Below are positions 8,101-16,757 of a stretch of 32,407 nt of DNA, in pieces (the stretch's first letter is position 1; each line of letters begins with the position of its first letter). The notes beneath the pieces are model-generated. The model ran no database searches. It saw only the letters and a list, made by a program, of their open reading frames with translations, and was not told the DNA's origin. Source of the stretch: Deltaproteobacteria bacterium (lineage in GTDB: Bacteria > Desulfobacterota > Binatia > HRBIN30); contig JACQEN010000183.1 in NCBI GenBank assembly GCA_016200585.1, forward strand, positions 1 to 32,407, written 5' to 3'. Position numbers and translations under genes: made by a program.

Positions 8101-8783
8101 TCGCGCGCCTCGGCGTACCCACCCCACGTCGTGGTGCTGGAAAGGAAGTACCACTTCATCAGCAACGTCTTGTTGTCCGGGCCCTGCCAAAGAAACACCT
8201 CGTCGGTGCGGTTGGCGTAGGTGCCGGCGCTGGAGCAGCCGCACAGGCCCTTCCAGGTATACTTCGCGCCACTGCCGGCCCAGATGCTGGCAATGCCCCA
8301 CGGGCTGGTGGCGTTCTCCATGTCCTGCGCCATCAGGAATGGCACGCCGTACTGGCGTTGCAGCTTGCCGGGATAGTAACCGCTGCGGATCGCCCCTTCG
8401 GTGGACAGCGCGCCGTAGAGGGTCACCATCGGATTAAGCGGCGCCGTAATGTTCCCGGAGCGCATCTTGGCGAGAAGGTCCTGGAACTGCGTGTTCGAGC
8501 GGTTTTGTTGGTAGAGCCAAACCGCGAACCAGCCGTCGGTATTGAAGTGCGTTTGCTCACCCAGCGGCGCCGCGGCCGTGACGTCGACGCGAGCCCGGTA
8601 GTAGTCGATCTCGTTGAGCAGCGCCGGCTCGTAGTTCGGCACCCTATCGTTCCAGCCGTAGTCGACGTGGTCGTCGTTCATCAAATAAACGGTGTTCACC
8701 GCACTCGCAGCGGACGGCCGCAGCGCTTCGGCACTCAGAACAAGCACCAAGAATGTTAGGAACGACGACAGGCGAAGACTCAC
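5148..8783 (-). CDS. Secreted GH38-like glycosidase with dockerin- and cohesin-like C-terminal domains
   Basis: The 1211-aa protein begins with a signal peptide (about 1-28). Right after it comes a DDHVDYGW segment that fits the HxDxGW zinc-binding motif of GH38 alpha-mannosidases. The next ~800 residues read as a GH38-type barrel plus beta-sandwich domains. Residues ~846-911 are a Ser/Thr/Pro-rich linker. After it come a carboxypeptidase-regulatory-like strand set (~913-960) and two dockerin-like segments, TAITALDAAMIQQAAVGL and the calcium-loop-like DSNGNGSISSIDATYILQY (~970-1014). The last ~125 residues resemble a cohesin-type beta-sandwich (LEIPVVLSALRPVHAAEIQL). Probable role is extracellular or surface glycan breakdown; the sugar is unknown, and the catalytic Asp cannot be assigned without alignment. 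It stands alone on the minus strand. Confidence 0.7.
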   Translation of the reverse strand: MSLRLSSFLTFLVLVLSAEALRPSAASAVNTVYLMNDDHVDYGWNDRVPNYEPALLNEIDYYRARVDVTAAAPLGEQTHFNTDGWFAVWLYQQNRSNTQFQDLLAKMRSGNITAPLNPMVTLYGALSTEGAIRSGYYPGKLQRQYGVPFLMAQDMENATSPWGIASIWAGSGAKYTWKGLCGCSSAGTYANRTDEVFLWQGPDNKTLLMKWYFLSSTTTWGGYAEARDNLSQAAIQNSINHFSVRPPNVPLTGLFGAGWDDVTWLSSQFEPLAQQWNTVHPGGDQVRVSNGVDYFLQLENFAGSLNTLRGGWGNEWDLAPASLAERTSQTRRAIEELHTAEGLSAIVHAYDPSRWPAQQAAVESAMVDYGRYYEHTWGSVNGVPLSSVVSNKKLWAQHVEDAVAGAHVAAAASFAALFTTPGLEDRFVVFNPLGFARTDYADLPVASVGPYVVTDVTSNTEVASQVVNVGGSFYLRILASSVPSFGYRMYSYRSGTGVGFAAAASFAGGQMSGDRYRVALGARGQLTSVVDLSNASRELAGANALNDFGAGSGCSGVAENVGPVSASMVCTVSGLPSRRVRVTLIRNVNRVEIENEILQNYTSAAQYRYHFNLDSPQIRFEEVGAIARPGFVPTGDFLPGARTDYVTLNHFASFATAAYTATLSNADAYLMQVGNSSVSSFDLSTPQVKVLASGAIAGSDISDQGGDAYVLTRFALSADAAAYDGPSALRTSLAHQNRLEAIALSRGQNGPLAAASAGFLSVSPANVVVTAFKPAEESNRGWIVRLWELSGTPASVSIDASSFAPGTAAETTLIETDVGAVPISGGVINAAIGANEIKTFRFGNPLPSPSTASPTPSSTATRTITRTSTSTPTSSPTPVPATYTATAAATPTSTPSNSPPPTTTGTPTPARLSGVIRYQGSGIPVPDVDVPLLGPLPQDAITLADGSFSLTASAAQNWHFAPHKNGIEKTAITALDAAMIQQAAVGLRSLTPAQRLACDSNGNGSISSIDATYILQYRVALLSMLPVAKACGTQWFFVPSPGSVPNQTLQQPILPSCQAGAIDYQPLQGDAAAQDFVAVLSGDCSGNWQPASGGGASLLTAGEASVAIGPIRRRHGHHGNGSLEIPVVLSALRPVHAAEIQLRYDRAHARMRRVVGPKGALLAVNETSPGTIAVALASDQPLASGTLLSVELAARRASTRRWLRVIGSNLE

Positions 8784-8912
8784 AGGCCGCTGAAGCTAGC
8801 CGACATCCGTGCGCCGACAAAGATCAAATCTGCGCAGACGACGGGACCGCCAATCCGGCATCGACCGGAGGTCGCCATCGCCATCGAGACCGCCCGGTCG
8901 AGTCGATCTCAG

Positions 8913-11900
8913 TCAGACGTGAAGCAACACTGCCGTCGCCGGTTGGCCGGTGGAGCGGCTGATCGCCATCGCATACAGCGCCACCTGCCGGCGATAGACC
9001 GATAGATCGGTCGCCAGCTCGCGGTCGGTCTTGAAATCGACGACGACCCATTCGCCGTCTTCGCAAAACGCCAGGTCGACGGTGCCATCGATCAAACTGC
9101 CGTCGGCCCGACGAACACTCACCGGCGTCTCGCGACGGCAGAGCCCGCGCGCTCCCGCCGTGCGCGCCCGCTGCCACAATTCGTGGCGCATGACGCGCCG
9201 TGCCGCCGCCGCCGCTGCTTCCACCTCATCCGGCAGCGCACCGAGCAGGCGACCTTGCAGCAGCGCAATTTGCTCGGTCGCATCCTCCTCCGCGTTGAAC
9301 GGCAGCGTCGCGAGCACGGCGTGCACCAGGCTGCCGTAACGCCGTCCGGAGGGCTGCTGGCCATCGCGCGGCACGACCACGACGGCAACTTCGCTCGCCG
9401 GTTCAGACTCTGCGCGCGCCCACTGCGTTGCCGTCTGTACATCGAGAGTCGGCGCGGCGGCGCTGGCGACCGCGGCATCGCGCCGCTCCCGCCATTGACG
9501 ATACGCATCGAGATCGGCCGCCAGAACTTCGTCGTCGACGTCCTTGCCGATGAGCTCGAGACGGCGGATCCCAAAGCGCGGCTGCTTTTCGAGGTCGAGA
9601 GTGCGCGGATCCCACCAGACAACATCATAGCCGCCGTCGAAGCGATGTAGACCCGGCCGAACCGCTTCATCGCCCAACCGCTCATCGGGCCGCGAGATCA
9701 CCGAGTCGCTACCAAACAGCGGACAACGCGGCGCGGCTTCCGGGCGATGGCGGTCGTCGACGGCCGGATAGATGGCACGATTGAGAGCATTGACCCACCC
9801 ACGTTCGAACGGAGCGTCGCCGACCGCGGGTACGACAAGCAGATCGCGAGCGCGCGTCGCGGCAACGTAGGCAATGCGCACGCCTTCCGCTTCGTCGCGC
9901 GCTTGTTCGAGGGATTCGTGCTCGAGCAAGTCGACAGGCGACCAGCCGCCGATGCGCACGGCGCACAGTCCCCTGGCCGGATCGAGATGCCGGCCGGCTT
10001 GGTTTTGTGCCGGCTTGGCGGTGATGTCGGCAAGGATCACCACCGGAAATTCGAGACCCTTGGCCTTGTGTACGGTCATGATGCGGACGCCGTCGCTGCC
10101 TTCTTCGAGGATTGCCGCCTCCGCCGCCTGGCCGCTTTCGGAGTCGGCGCGCAGCTGCTCGACGAAGCCGCGAAACGACAAGCCGCCTTCGGCTTCGTAG
10201 GCACGCGCGAGCTCGGCGACGTGCAGGACATTGGCCAACGCCTGCTCACCGGAAGGGCGCAGCACGAACCCGGCATGCGCGCGTGTCGCTTCGAGCAGTC
10301 GTGCCACCGTCTCCGCTACCGGTCGATAGTTGCGCGAGCGATGCAGGTCGCACAGCAGCGCCAGAGCTTCGGTGATGGGCTTCAAGTGACTCGGGACTCG
10401 CGGGGATTCGGCTTCCGCATCAATCGGGGCTCGGGGCTTGGGGCTCGGGACTCGGGGCTGGGGACTCGGGGCTCGCAAGAGCGCATCGGCAGGCGATAGG
10501 GTTACGGTGAGGGGACTGTCAGCACCAGCGAGCGCCGAGTCCCTAGCCACGGGCCCCGGATCTTCGGGTTCCATTTCGTCAGCAATGCGGAACGGATGCA
10601 GCCGTCCATACCGATGCCGATACTCGAGCAGCTCCTCGTCGCCGATGGCGAAGAGCGAACCATGCAGAGTGGCGTAGACGGCGAGCTCGTAGTCGGGCCA
10701 TTCGATGGCGGCGAGCGCGGTGCGCATGGTTTCCACTTCTTCGCGCGCGTGAAACGAGCGCCCGCCGACCAGCAGATGCGGAATCCCCCGTGCTTCAAGA
10801 GCGCGCACGTAACCGCGGGTGATGTCTTCTCCCCAACTTTGGAAGCGGCGGAAGAGGAGACAGATGTGGCGCTCGGCGACCTTGACCGGCGCCCCGCCAC
10901 GTTCGCTCACCGTCCAACCGCTGTCCTGCACCAACCATTCGACAAAAGCCGCAACCGCGTCGGGCAACGAGCGCTCGATGGCAGAGGCGGCGATGTTCTT
11001 GACGCCGTACGGACGCGGCACCGGCAGCGCCACCACGGTCGGTTGCTCATCACTGCGATCGTCGCGATGCGGTGACAACGGTACGTAGCGCGCCTGCAGT
11101 CGCGTTTCGTCTCCGGTCATCACGGGGGTAAAGGCGGTGTTGATGGCCCGCTGAATCGACGGCAGCGAGCGAAAACTCGTCGTCAGTTGCACGCACGTAG
11201 CACCATGCTTCTCGAGCTGTGCTTTCACTTCTTCGTAGACGCTGACATCGGCGCGACGGAAGCGATAGATCGATTGCTTCGGATCGCCGACAACAAACAA
11301 TCGGCCAGGCGTTGGAGTCACCGCGCGCCAGTCATCCGTGGCCGCATCGTTGGAAGCGAGCAGCAGCAGGATCTCGGCCTGCAGGGGATCGGTATCTTGA
11401 AACTCATCGACAAAGAGGTGCGTGAAGCGCCCTTGCAGATCGGCGCGCACATCGGCGTCGTCACGCAACAGGTTGCGCGCCCGTAGCAGCAGGTCGATGA
11501 AATCAAGCTGCCCGACGCGTGCTTTCGCTTCCTCATAACGTTCGATGGTGGCGCGCAGCTCGGCATGCAGCAGGGCCGCAAGGTCGGCGTCCGCCGTGCG
11601 CTGGAACGCCCGCAACCCTTCGATCAAAGCGGCACAGGCGGCAAGCACCTCTTCGCGCTTCACACCCGGACCGTACTGCTGGCCGTAGCCTTTCCATTTG
11701 CCGAAGTCGTTGTCGCGGCCGAGGCTGATCAAAGCCGATTCGAGCCCGTCGTAGTCGCGGTCGCGGACCGCTTCTTCGGTCTGGATCGCTTTGCTGAGCT
11801 GGCGCGCGCGCTCGGTGCAACGGTACAGACCGTCGCGCAGCGGTGCGCTGCAACGCTCGCTGAGCGCCGCGAAGTCGTGCAGCTGTGCGGCCAACGAATC

Positions 11901-12518
11901 GATCGTACCGCAGCGCTCGAGCTCCGGTTGGCGCCATGCTGCCGGAAAGTCGCGCCACGTAACCAGGGTCCAACCGGCCAGACGCAGGCGGTCGTTCGCC
12001 GTGTCGTCGAAACGAAACCCCGCTTCCCGGCGCAGCGCCCGGGCCAGTCCCGGCGGTGGATCTTCGAGCTGCTGCTGCATCCACAACGCGAAGACATCCG
12101 CATACAGGCGTTCGGCCTGCGGCTCGGTCATCACCCGGAACTGCGGATCGACACGCGCCTGCAGCGGGCGTTCGCGCAGGAGATCGGCACAGAAGCCGTG
12201 AATGGTGTTGACCTGCGCTTCTTCGAGATGAGCCAGCGCGTGTTCGAGATGTCCGCGCCGCTCGTCGCCCGACGGGGCCGCGCGTCGTTCCTCTTCCAGG
12301 CCGGCGCGCAAACGCAGCTTGAGCTCGCCGGCGGCTTTTTCCGTGAAGGTCACGGCGACGATGCGTTCGACCGTGGTCCGCCCTGACGCCAACACAGCGA
12401 CAATGCGTCGCACCAACTCGGTCGTCTTGCCCGTACCGGCAGCGGCTTCGACGACGAGCGTACGATCGAGCGCCGCACGGATCAGCGCCCGGGCTTCGTC
12501 ATCCGCCAGCGGTTTCAC
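8913..12518 (-). CDS. addA: AddA-like UvrD-family helicase/nuclease
   Basis: This 1201-aa protein is the helicase-nuclease subunit of an AddAB-type double-strand break repair complex. Visible motifs, with rough residue positions, are Walker A AAGTGKTTEL (~25-34), DEFQDTDPLQ Walker B (~370), GDPKQSIYRFRRADV (~415), TVHKAKGLEFPVV (~810) and VAATRARDLL (~885). A RecB-type PD-(D/E)xK nuclease follows, with GTVDLAF and VVDFKTD (~1145-1165). Its start overlaps the stop of the addB-like gene by four bases (ATGA), so the two are translationally coupled. Residues ~673-711 are a Pro/Ser/Arg-rich insert encoded by a 7-bp repeat tract and are unlikely to be a conserved part. Confidence 0.9.
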   Translation of the reverse strand: MKPLADDEARALIRAALDRTLVVEAAAGTGKTTELVRRIVAVLASGRTTVERIVAVTFTEKAAGELKLRLRAGLEEERRAAPSGDERRGHLEHALAHLEEAQVNTIHGFCADLLRERPLQARVDPQFRVMTEPQAERLYADVFALWMQQQLEDPPPGLARALRREAGFRFDDTANDRLRLAGWTLVTWRDFPAAWRQPELERCGTIDSLAAQLHDFAALSERCSAPLRDGLYRCTERARQLSKAIQTEEAVRDRDYDGLESALISLGRDNDFGKWKGYGQQYGPGVKREEVLAACAALIEGLRAFQRTADADLAALLHAELRATIERYEEAKARVGQLDFIDLLLRARNLLRDDADVRADLQGRFTHLFVDEFQDTDPLQAEILLLLASNDAATDDWRAVTPTPGRLFVVGDPKQSIYRFRRADVSVYEEVKAQLEKHGATCVQLTTSFRSLPSIQRAINTAFTPVMTGDETRLQARYVPLSPHRDDRSDEQPTVVALPVPRPYGVKNIAASAIERSLPDAVAAFVEWLVQDSGWTVSERGGAPVKVAERHICLLFRRFQSWGEDITRGYVRALEARGIPHLLVGGRSFHAREEVETMRTALAAIEWPDYELAVYATLHGSLFAIGDEELLEYRHRYGRLHPFRIADEMEPEDPGPVARDSALAGADSPLTVTLSPADALLRAPSPQPRVPSPKPRAPIDAEAESPRVPSHLKPITEALALLCDLHRSRNYRPVAETVARLLEATRAHAGFVLRPSGEQALANVLHVAELARAYEAEGGLSFRGFVEQLRADSESGQAAEAAILEEGSDGVRIMTVHKAKGLEFPVVILADITAKPAQNQAGRHLDPARGLCAVRIGGWSPVDLLEHESLEQARDEAEGVRIAYVAATRARDLLVVPAVGDAPFERGWVNALNRAIYPAVDDRHRPEAAPRCPLFGSDSVISRPDERLGDEAVRPGLHRFDGGYDVVWWDPRTLDLEKQPRFGIRRLELIGKDVDDEVLAADLDAYRQWRERRDAAVASAAAPTLDVQTATQWARAESEPASEVAVVVVPRDGQQPSGRRYGSLVHAVLATLPFNAEEDATEQIALLQGRLLGALPDEVEAAAAAARRVMRHELWQRARTAGARGLCRRETPVSVRRADGSLIDGTVDLAFCEDGEWVVVDFKTDRELATDLSVYRRQVALYAMAISRSTGQPATAVLLHV
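10386..10474. repeat. Heptad tract inside the addA-like gene, units GGGGCTC/GGGACTC
   Basis: Seven uninterrupted 7-mers run from 10426 to 10474: GGGGCTC, GGGGCTT, GGGGCTC, GGGACTC, GGGGCTG, GGGACTC, GGGGCTC. Two more (GTGACTC, GGGACTC) lie at 10386-10399. The reading frame stays open through the tract. The runs of three to four G on the plus strand could form a G-quadruplex. Confidence 0.8.
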
Positions 12519-15500
12519 GTCAGCCCTCGCAAGGTCTCGAGCGGCTTGAGCAACGACGCATCTTTACGACCGGCACGAATCTCTTCGTACGGTCCGCACA
12601 CGTCACGGTAGTCGCAGCGCACGCATGATCCTTCACGCGGTGCCGGCGGCAGATGGCCGTCGCCGATCGCCGTGTCGATGATTTTCAAGACTTGCGCCGC
12701 CGCGGCTCGGGCGTCGTCGTCGACGCGCACGAAGCGCTCGCTGAAGCCACCGGCGGTCGTACAGAAAAACAAACGAGCCTCGCTGACGCGCTGTTGTAGC
12801 GCCGCTTCGACAGCCAGGCTGTAGAGCACGGGCTGGAGCACGCGCCCGCCGCCGACGACGCAGCCGGCCGGCGTGTGATCCTTGCCGGTCTTGTAGTCGG
12901 TGATGCGCAGCGTCTTGCCGTCGTGCCGCCGTTCGACGAGGTCGACAGCGCCGCGCAAGAGAAAGTCGCCAGGGAGGCGACTCGCTTCGTCAATGGAGTG
13001 CGGGTCGAGCTGGTCGCCGCGATGCGTCAGCCCGAATCCCAGCTCGAAGCGCCACGGCTCCCAATCGCCGCTGCTGTCGACGAGGCGCTGCAGCCAGATG
13101 CGCAGGTCGGTGCGAATCGTATTGATTTCATCGTGCCAGACACGCGCGATTGCCGGCGCCAAATCGTCGCGAAATTTCGCGGCAACGGCGTCGAGCGTCG
13201 AGTCGAGCTCGGCACGCAACGCGTCGGCAGGCTGCGAACGTAAGGGCCAGCGTCCGGCGGATTGCAGTCCGCGCAGCAGTTGTGCCTGTGTCGCATGGAC
13301 GATGCGGCCGCGCGTCAGCGGATCGATGCGTTGCAGGGCGAGTGGTTCCTGGCGTGCTTCGAGCCCGACAATCGCCGCCAGGAAGAACTGATACGGGCAG
13401 TCGGAGAAGCGTTGCAGGGCCGACACCGAACAGGGGGCATGAGCAAGTCGATGTGCGTCCAGCGCCGCGTGAACGGTTTCAGAGTTGCGGATCAATCCGT
13501 CCGCCGGTTGCCACTTCTTGGTTTCCCAACGCGCCCAACGGCCGCGCAGGGCGCGCGCCAGATGCGCATTGAGCTCGAGCAGGTAACGCGCCCGGCCTTG
13601 CGAATGCTCCTTGCTCGTGTGACGCAGCAGAACGCCGAGCACCGCGAGGTCGTGCTCGATATCGTCGATGGCGCGGCGTGGGTCGGTCGGCGCCGGCCAC
13701 GCCAGGCGCGCGTCGGCCATTGCCGCCGTACGCTGTTGCAGGTCCTCGTGGTCGGGAACCCGACCGCTGATGGCGCGTTCGATGTCGAGACCGTAGAACG
13801 ACGGCACGCGCGGCCGCCCTTCACGCACTTCGACACGCGGATAGGAAACGACGACGCGGCGCGACGCGGCTCCCAGGGCCAGACGCAGCTGCAGCCGCTC
13901 GCGGCGGGCGCGATCGTCTTGAGTGAGCAAATCGGAACCCAAGCGCAACCGCAGCTCGTCGAGCACCAGCGCATCCTCACGCGGGCGTTGCGGGAAAATG
14001 CGCTCGGCCAGCCCGGGAATGAAAACGACCGCGAAGCGACGGCCACGGGCTTGCTCCGGGGGCGCGATGAACACTCGGCCGAAGCGTGATGCCGGCGGCT
14101 CGTCTTCGAGGGTCGAGAGCCGCTGGCTCAAAACGTCGTAGACCTCGCCAAGGCCGACCGGACCCACAGCCGCCATGGGCTGCAGCTCTGCCAAGAGCGC
14201 CAGAACCCGCTGCGGTTGGCGCAGAGCTCGCGGCGCAAGGTCGTTCAACTGCGTAAGCCATTCACCCCAGGTGACAGCGGACGGAAGCATGGCAAGGCGA
14301 TCGATCAGTGGCAGAGCGAAGGCGCACAGGTGTTCGAGGTTCACTTGTTCACGACGCAAGGCCGCAACGCGTGGCGACAGCGGATCGTCGCGCTCCGCGT
14401 CGTCGAGTTGGACTGCAATCTGGGCCGCCAAACCGTCGAGTCGGCGCAGCCAGCGATCCTTACCGCCAATGACCGCCGCCTCGACGAGCAACTCTTCCCA
14501 GCGCCACGGGGCGCGTAGCGTACCGTCTTGAACCGGCAGTTCCGACGATTCGACGAGCCTCGGGCGTCCGGCGTCGGGCGTGCGAGACTCTCCCGTCTCC
14601 CGACTCCCATCTCCCGTCCCCTCCCCACCCGGCACCTGCGCCAGCGACAGGTACTCGGCAAATCGCTTTGCCGACAGCCCTTCGGCCTTGCAGGCAAGCA
14701 GGGCGAGAAAGGCGCGGCCAGCCGGGTCGGGGCGACGTGTGCCGCGTGCGAAGTAGGCGGGAATGGAAGCGCGCCGGAAAGCGTATTGGAGGTGTGGCGA
14801 GTACGACTCGGGGCTACGCACGAAAACGGCGATGTCGTCGAAGCGGGTACCGCGTTGCGCTTCGTCGAGGATCGAGCGAGCGATCTCGACGCACTCGCGT
14901 TGTTCGCCCGGCGCCGAGAAAAATTGAACAGAGTCGTCGGCTGCCCCGGGCAGCGGTTCACGGTCGCTGAACAGGAACGAGCGCAGGCGTTCGAGGCTCG
15001 AACCTGGCGACTCGACAGCTGCGGGACTCCACGTGTCGCTCGCCAAGGATTGCAACCACAGGAGGGTCCGTTCATCACCCTTCGGCACCGTAGCCAGGCT
15101 GGCCTCGCTGACCGCCACCAGCGCGGCGACAAAGTCGCGCTCGGCGCGCGACTCCAGCGGCACATCGAGCAACAGCAGCGGACACCCCACGAGCGGCGCT
15201 TGGCTGCGTACTGCCTCGGTCGCCACGGCCAGCAAAGCGGCACGATCGGCTACGCCGATCGTCGTCAACTCGCGCTCGAGGGCCGACTGCACGTGCGCCA
15301 ACTCCGCGGCGACGCCGCCAAACCCGGCCAGCTTTTCCGGCGCGATACGCGCCAGGCGAATCTCGTCGAGGCTTGCCGCCACGGCGCGCGCGAATCCGGG
15401 GAAGCGTGCGACCGGCGACAGGAAAGGAAGTCGGCCGGCGTTGAGCTCGCCGAAGATGGCGCGCGCCGCCAAGGCTTCGCTGGCCAGCGGCAGAGTCGGT

Positions 15501-15751
15501 GCCGCGGCGCGCGCCGCGAGAACCGGTTGCGCCAACCACGCCGCGAGCTGCAACAACGTAAAGCGGTGCCAACCGAAGCTGGCCTGCTGCGCTGCCGCCA
15601 GGCCGTAAGCAAAGTCGTCGACGGCCTCGCGCGTCGCGCCAAGCAGCAACAACTCGGTACCGGCGCGGAACGAACACACGAAATCGGCCGCGGCGACAAG
15701 ACGTCCGGTAGCGGCATTCGACTCGACGACGGTGAGCATTCCCGCCGCCAT
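12515..15751 (-). CDS. addB: AddB-like PD-(D/E)xK exonuclease with Fe-S cluster ligands
   Basis: The 1078-aa product is the second subunit of an AddAB-type complex. The C-terminal nuclease shows RFSDCPYQFFL (~783), GRIVHA (~815), the metal-binding RGAVDLVE and the catalytic DYKTGK (~953). The three cysteines of CVRCDYRDVC (CX2CX5C, ~1041-1050) together with the Cys in SDCPY match the four 4Fe-4S ligands known for AddB. The N-terminal half is the degenerate helicase-like part, without a Walker A. Two in-frame starts exist (15751 and 15739), neither with a strong ribosome site. Residues ~370-407 come from a heptad-repeat tract. It is upstream of and overlaps the addA-like gene. Confidence 0.88.
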   Translation of the reverse strand: MAAGMLTVVESNAATGRLVAAADFVCSFRAGTELLLLGATREAVDDFAYGLAAAQQASFGWHRFTLLQLAAWLAQPVLAARAAAPTLPLASEALAARAIFGELNAGRLPFLSPVARFPGFARAVAASLDEIRLARIAPEKLAGFGGVAAELAHVQSALERELTTIGVADRAALLAVATEAVRSQAPLVGCPLLLLDVPLESRAERDFVAALVAVSEASLATVPKGDERTLLWLQSLASDTWSPAAVESPGSSLERLRSFLFSDREPLPGAADDSVQFFSAPGEQRECVEIARSILDEAQRGTRFDDIAVFVRSPESYSPHLQYAFRRASIPAYFARGTRRPDPAGRAFLALLACKAEGLSAKRFAEYLSLAQVPGGEGTGDGSRETGESRTPDAGRPRLVESSELPVQDGTLRAPWRWEELLVEAAVIGGKDRWLRRLDGLAAQIAVQLDDAERDDPLSPRVAALRREQVNLEHLCAFALPLIDRLAMLPSAVTWGEWLTQLNDLAPRALRQPQRVLALLAELQPMAAVGPVGLGEVYDVLSQRLSTLEDEPPASRFGRVFIAPPEQARGRRFAVVFIPGLAERIFPQRPREDALVLDELRLRLGSDLLTQDDRARRERLQLRLALGAASRRVVVSYPRVEVREGRPRVPSFYGLDIERAISGRVPDHEDLQQRTAAMADARLAWPAPTDPRRAIDDIEHDLAVLGVLLRHTSKEHSQGRARYLLELNAHLARALRGRWARWETKKWQPADGLIRNSETVHAALDAHRLAHAPCSVSALQRFSDCPYQFFLAAIVGLEARQEPLALQRIDPLTRGRIVHATQAQLLRGLQSAGRWPLRSQPADALRAELDSTLDAVAAKFRDDLAPAIARVWHDEINTIRTDLRIWLQRLVDSSGDWEPWRFELGFGLTHRGDQLDPHSIDEASRLPGDFLLRGAVDLVERRHDGKTLRITDYKTGKDHTPAGCVVGGGRVLQPVLYSLAVEAALQQRVSEARLFFCTTAGGFSERFVRVDDDARAAAAQVLKIIDTAIGDGHLPPAPREGSCVRCDYRDVCGPYEEIRAGRKDASLLKPLETLRGLT
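14561..14630. repeat. Heptad tract inside the addB-like gene
   Basis: The 7-bp phase is kept for ten units. Three are of one type (CGGGCGT, CCGGCGT, CGGGCGT; 14561-14581), one is a transition unit, and then TCTCCCG, TCTCCCG, ACTCCCA and TCTCCCG follow (14589-14616), then two more C-rich units. The minus (coding) strand carries repeated GGGAG blocks and the frame remains open. Confidence 0.75.
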
Positions 15752-15861
15752 ATCACACGAGCATCGTTAAGGCGCCACACCCTGCACGCGCGCCGCGACG
15801 TTCGCCGTCTCGCCGGAGGCCGCGCCGCAACAGAACCGCGCGTTCGCAGTGGTCGCGGCGG

Positions 15862-16260
15862 TCACAACCATACGACCTTGATTTCCTTCGCCACCGCCTT
15901 GAACTCAGGGTCCCCGGTGTATACGGCTGCCTCCCGCTGCTGTGCCAACGCAGCGGCAAAGCAGTCAGCGAGCGACATTTTCTTCACCGCCTTCAAGGCA
16001 CCGGCTGCCTCGGCGAGCACCTGATCGGCGGCAACGACCCGTATCGGTAACGCAAGAATGGCCGAGCGAACCTCAGTCCACCGTCCCATTCCCACCTTAC
16101 GCTGTACGATATACCGCACCTCGGCCCAATTGGGTGAGGCAATGAGGGCGGCTGCGTCGCTCTCTGCGGCCTGGTCGAACACGTCGACGATCTTCTGGTG
16201 CCCTTTCTCTTTGAACAGAAAGGCCAGCAACGCAAAGCTATCGAGCACGGGACTTGCCAC
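15862..16260 (-). CDS. vapC: PIN-domain toxin (VapC-like)
   Basis: This 132-aa PIN-domain ribonuclease has the expected acidic residues: Asp7 in VLDSFALL, Glu in NWAEVRY (~47), Asp in SLADCFAAALA (~97) and Asp in YTGDPEF near the end. VapC-type toxins cleave tRNA or rRNA and are neutralised by the partner antitoxin. The start is a GTG at 16260 preceded by AGAGGAGG with a six-base spacer. It overlaps the AbrB-type antitoxin gene by 23 bp, indicating one operon. It is separated from the addB-like gene by 110 bp. Confidence 0.88.
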   Translation of the reverse strand: MASPVLDSFALLAFLFKEKGHQKIVDVFDQAAESDAAALIASPNWAEVRYIVQRKVGMGRWTEVRSAILALPIRVVAADQVLAEAAGALKAVKKMSLADCFAAALAQQREAAVYTGDPEFKAVAKEIKVVWL

Positions 16261-16501
16261 CGCGTGCCTCCTCTCGCCGTCGGTCGCGCGCGCGCTCCTT
16301 CAACAGCTCCGGAGTGGCGGGGCCCGCATCCTCGAGCAGGCCGCAAACGCTACGAATATACTGGCGCGTCAGAGGCTGCAGGATGATCTCGGTATCGCGT
16401 TCGAGGAATCGCACTTTCGTTCCCGCCTTGATGCCATACTTGCGGCGCAAGCGCGCCGGCACCACGAGTTGCCCTTTACTGGTTACGTACGCTGTGTCCA
16501 T
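16238..16501 (-). CDS. vapB: AbrB/SpoVT-type antitoxin
   Basis: This 87-aa protein has an N-terminal swapped-hairpin AbrB DNA-binding domain (TSKGQLVVPARLRRKYGI, then GTKVRFLERDTEIIL). Its C-terminal tail is helical and rich in Arg/Glu, and probably binds the toxin. I chose the ATG at 16501 because homology begins there. A TTG 57 bases upstream would add a non-conserved tail. It is followed by the PIN toxin with a 23-bp overlap and likely autorepresses the operon. Confidence 0.85.
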   Translation of the reverse strand: MDTAYVTSKGQLVVPARLRRKYGIKAGTKVRFLERDTEIILQPLTRQYIRSVCGLLEDAGPATPELLKERARDRRREEARGGKSRAR

Positions 16502-16527
16502 GGATGTCCGCCAATGCTTTCCATGTC

Positions 16528-16716
16528 TTACTCTATCCTCATTGTAAGCCAGTGGCAAACCATGTCGGTATCATCCACGTTCAAGCCCTCCTGCAGCGCT
16601 TCCGCTATCGGCACGAAGGTGGTACCGCTCTCCGCATCGCACTGCGCCGCAATCACGTTCGCCGCATCGACGTTGTTGCCCGAGACGGGATACTCAACTA
16701 GACCGAGGGGAGACAT
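16528..16716 (-). CDS. Small hypothetical protein upstream of the AbrB/PIN pair
   Basis: A 62-residue reading frame starts at an ATG at 16716 and ends 26 bp before the AbrB start, on the same strand. From about residue 10 onwards codon third positions are mostly G or C, as in the real genes here. No domain is recognised, and the ribosome site is poor. It could be an extra operon member or a chance frame. Confidence 0.3.
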   Translation of the reverse strand: MSPLGLVEYPVSGNNVDAANVIAAQCDAESGTTFVPIAEALQEGLNVDDTDMVCHWLTMRIE

Positions 16717-16757
16717 TCCACCCGCACCGAATCGCCGAAAATCGAAGGAGAGATGCC

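Noticed and set aside
14528-16024. A long plus-strand open frame (498 codons) opposite the addB-like gene
   Set aside because: It is the antisense of a gene with clear AddB motifs; long antisense frames are expected in GC-rich DNA.
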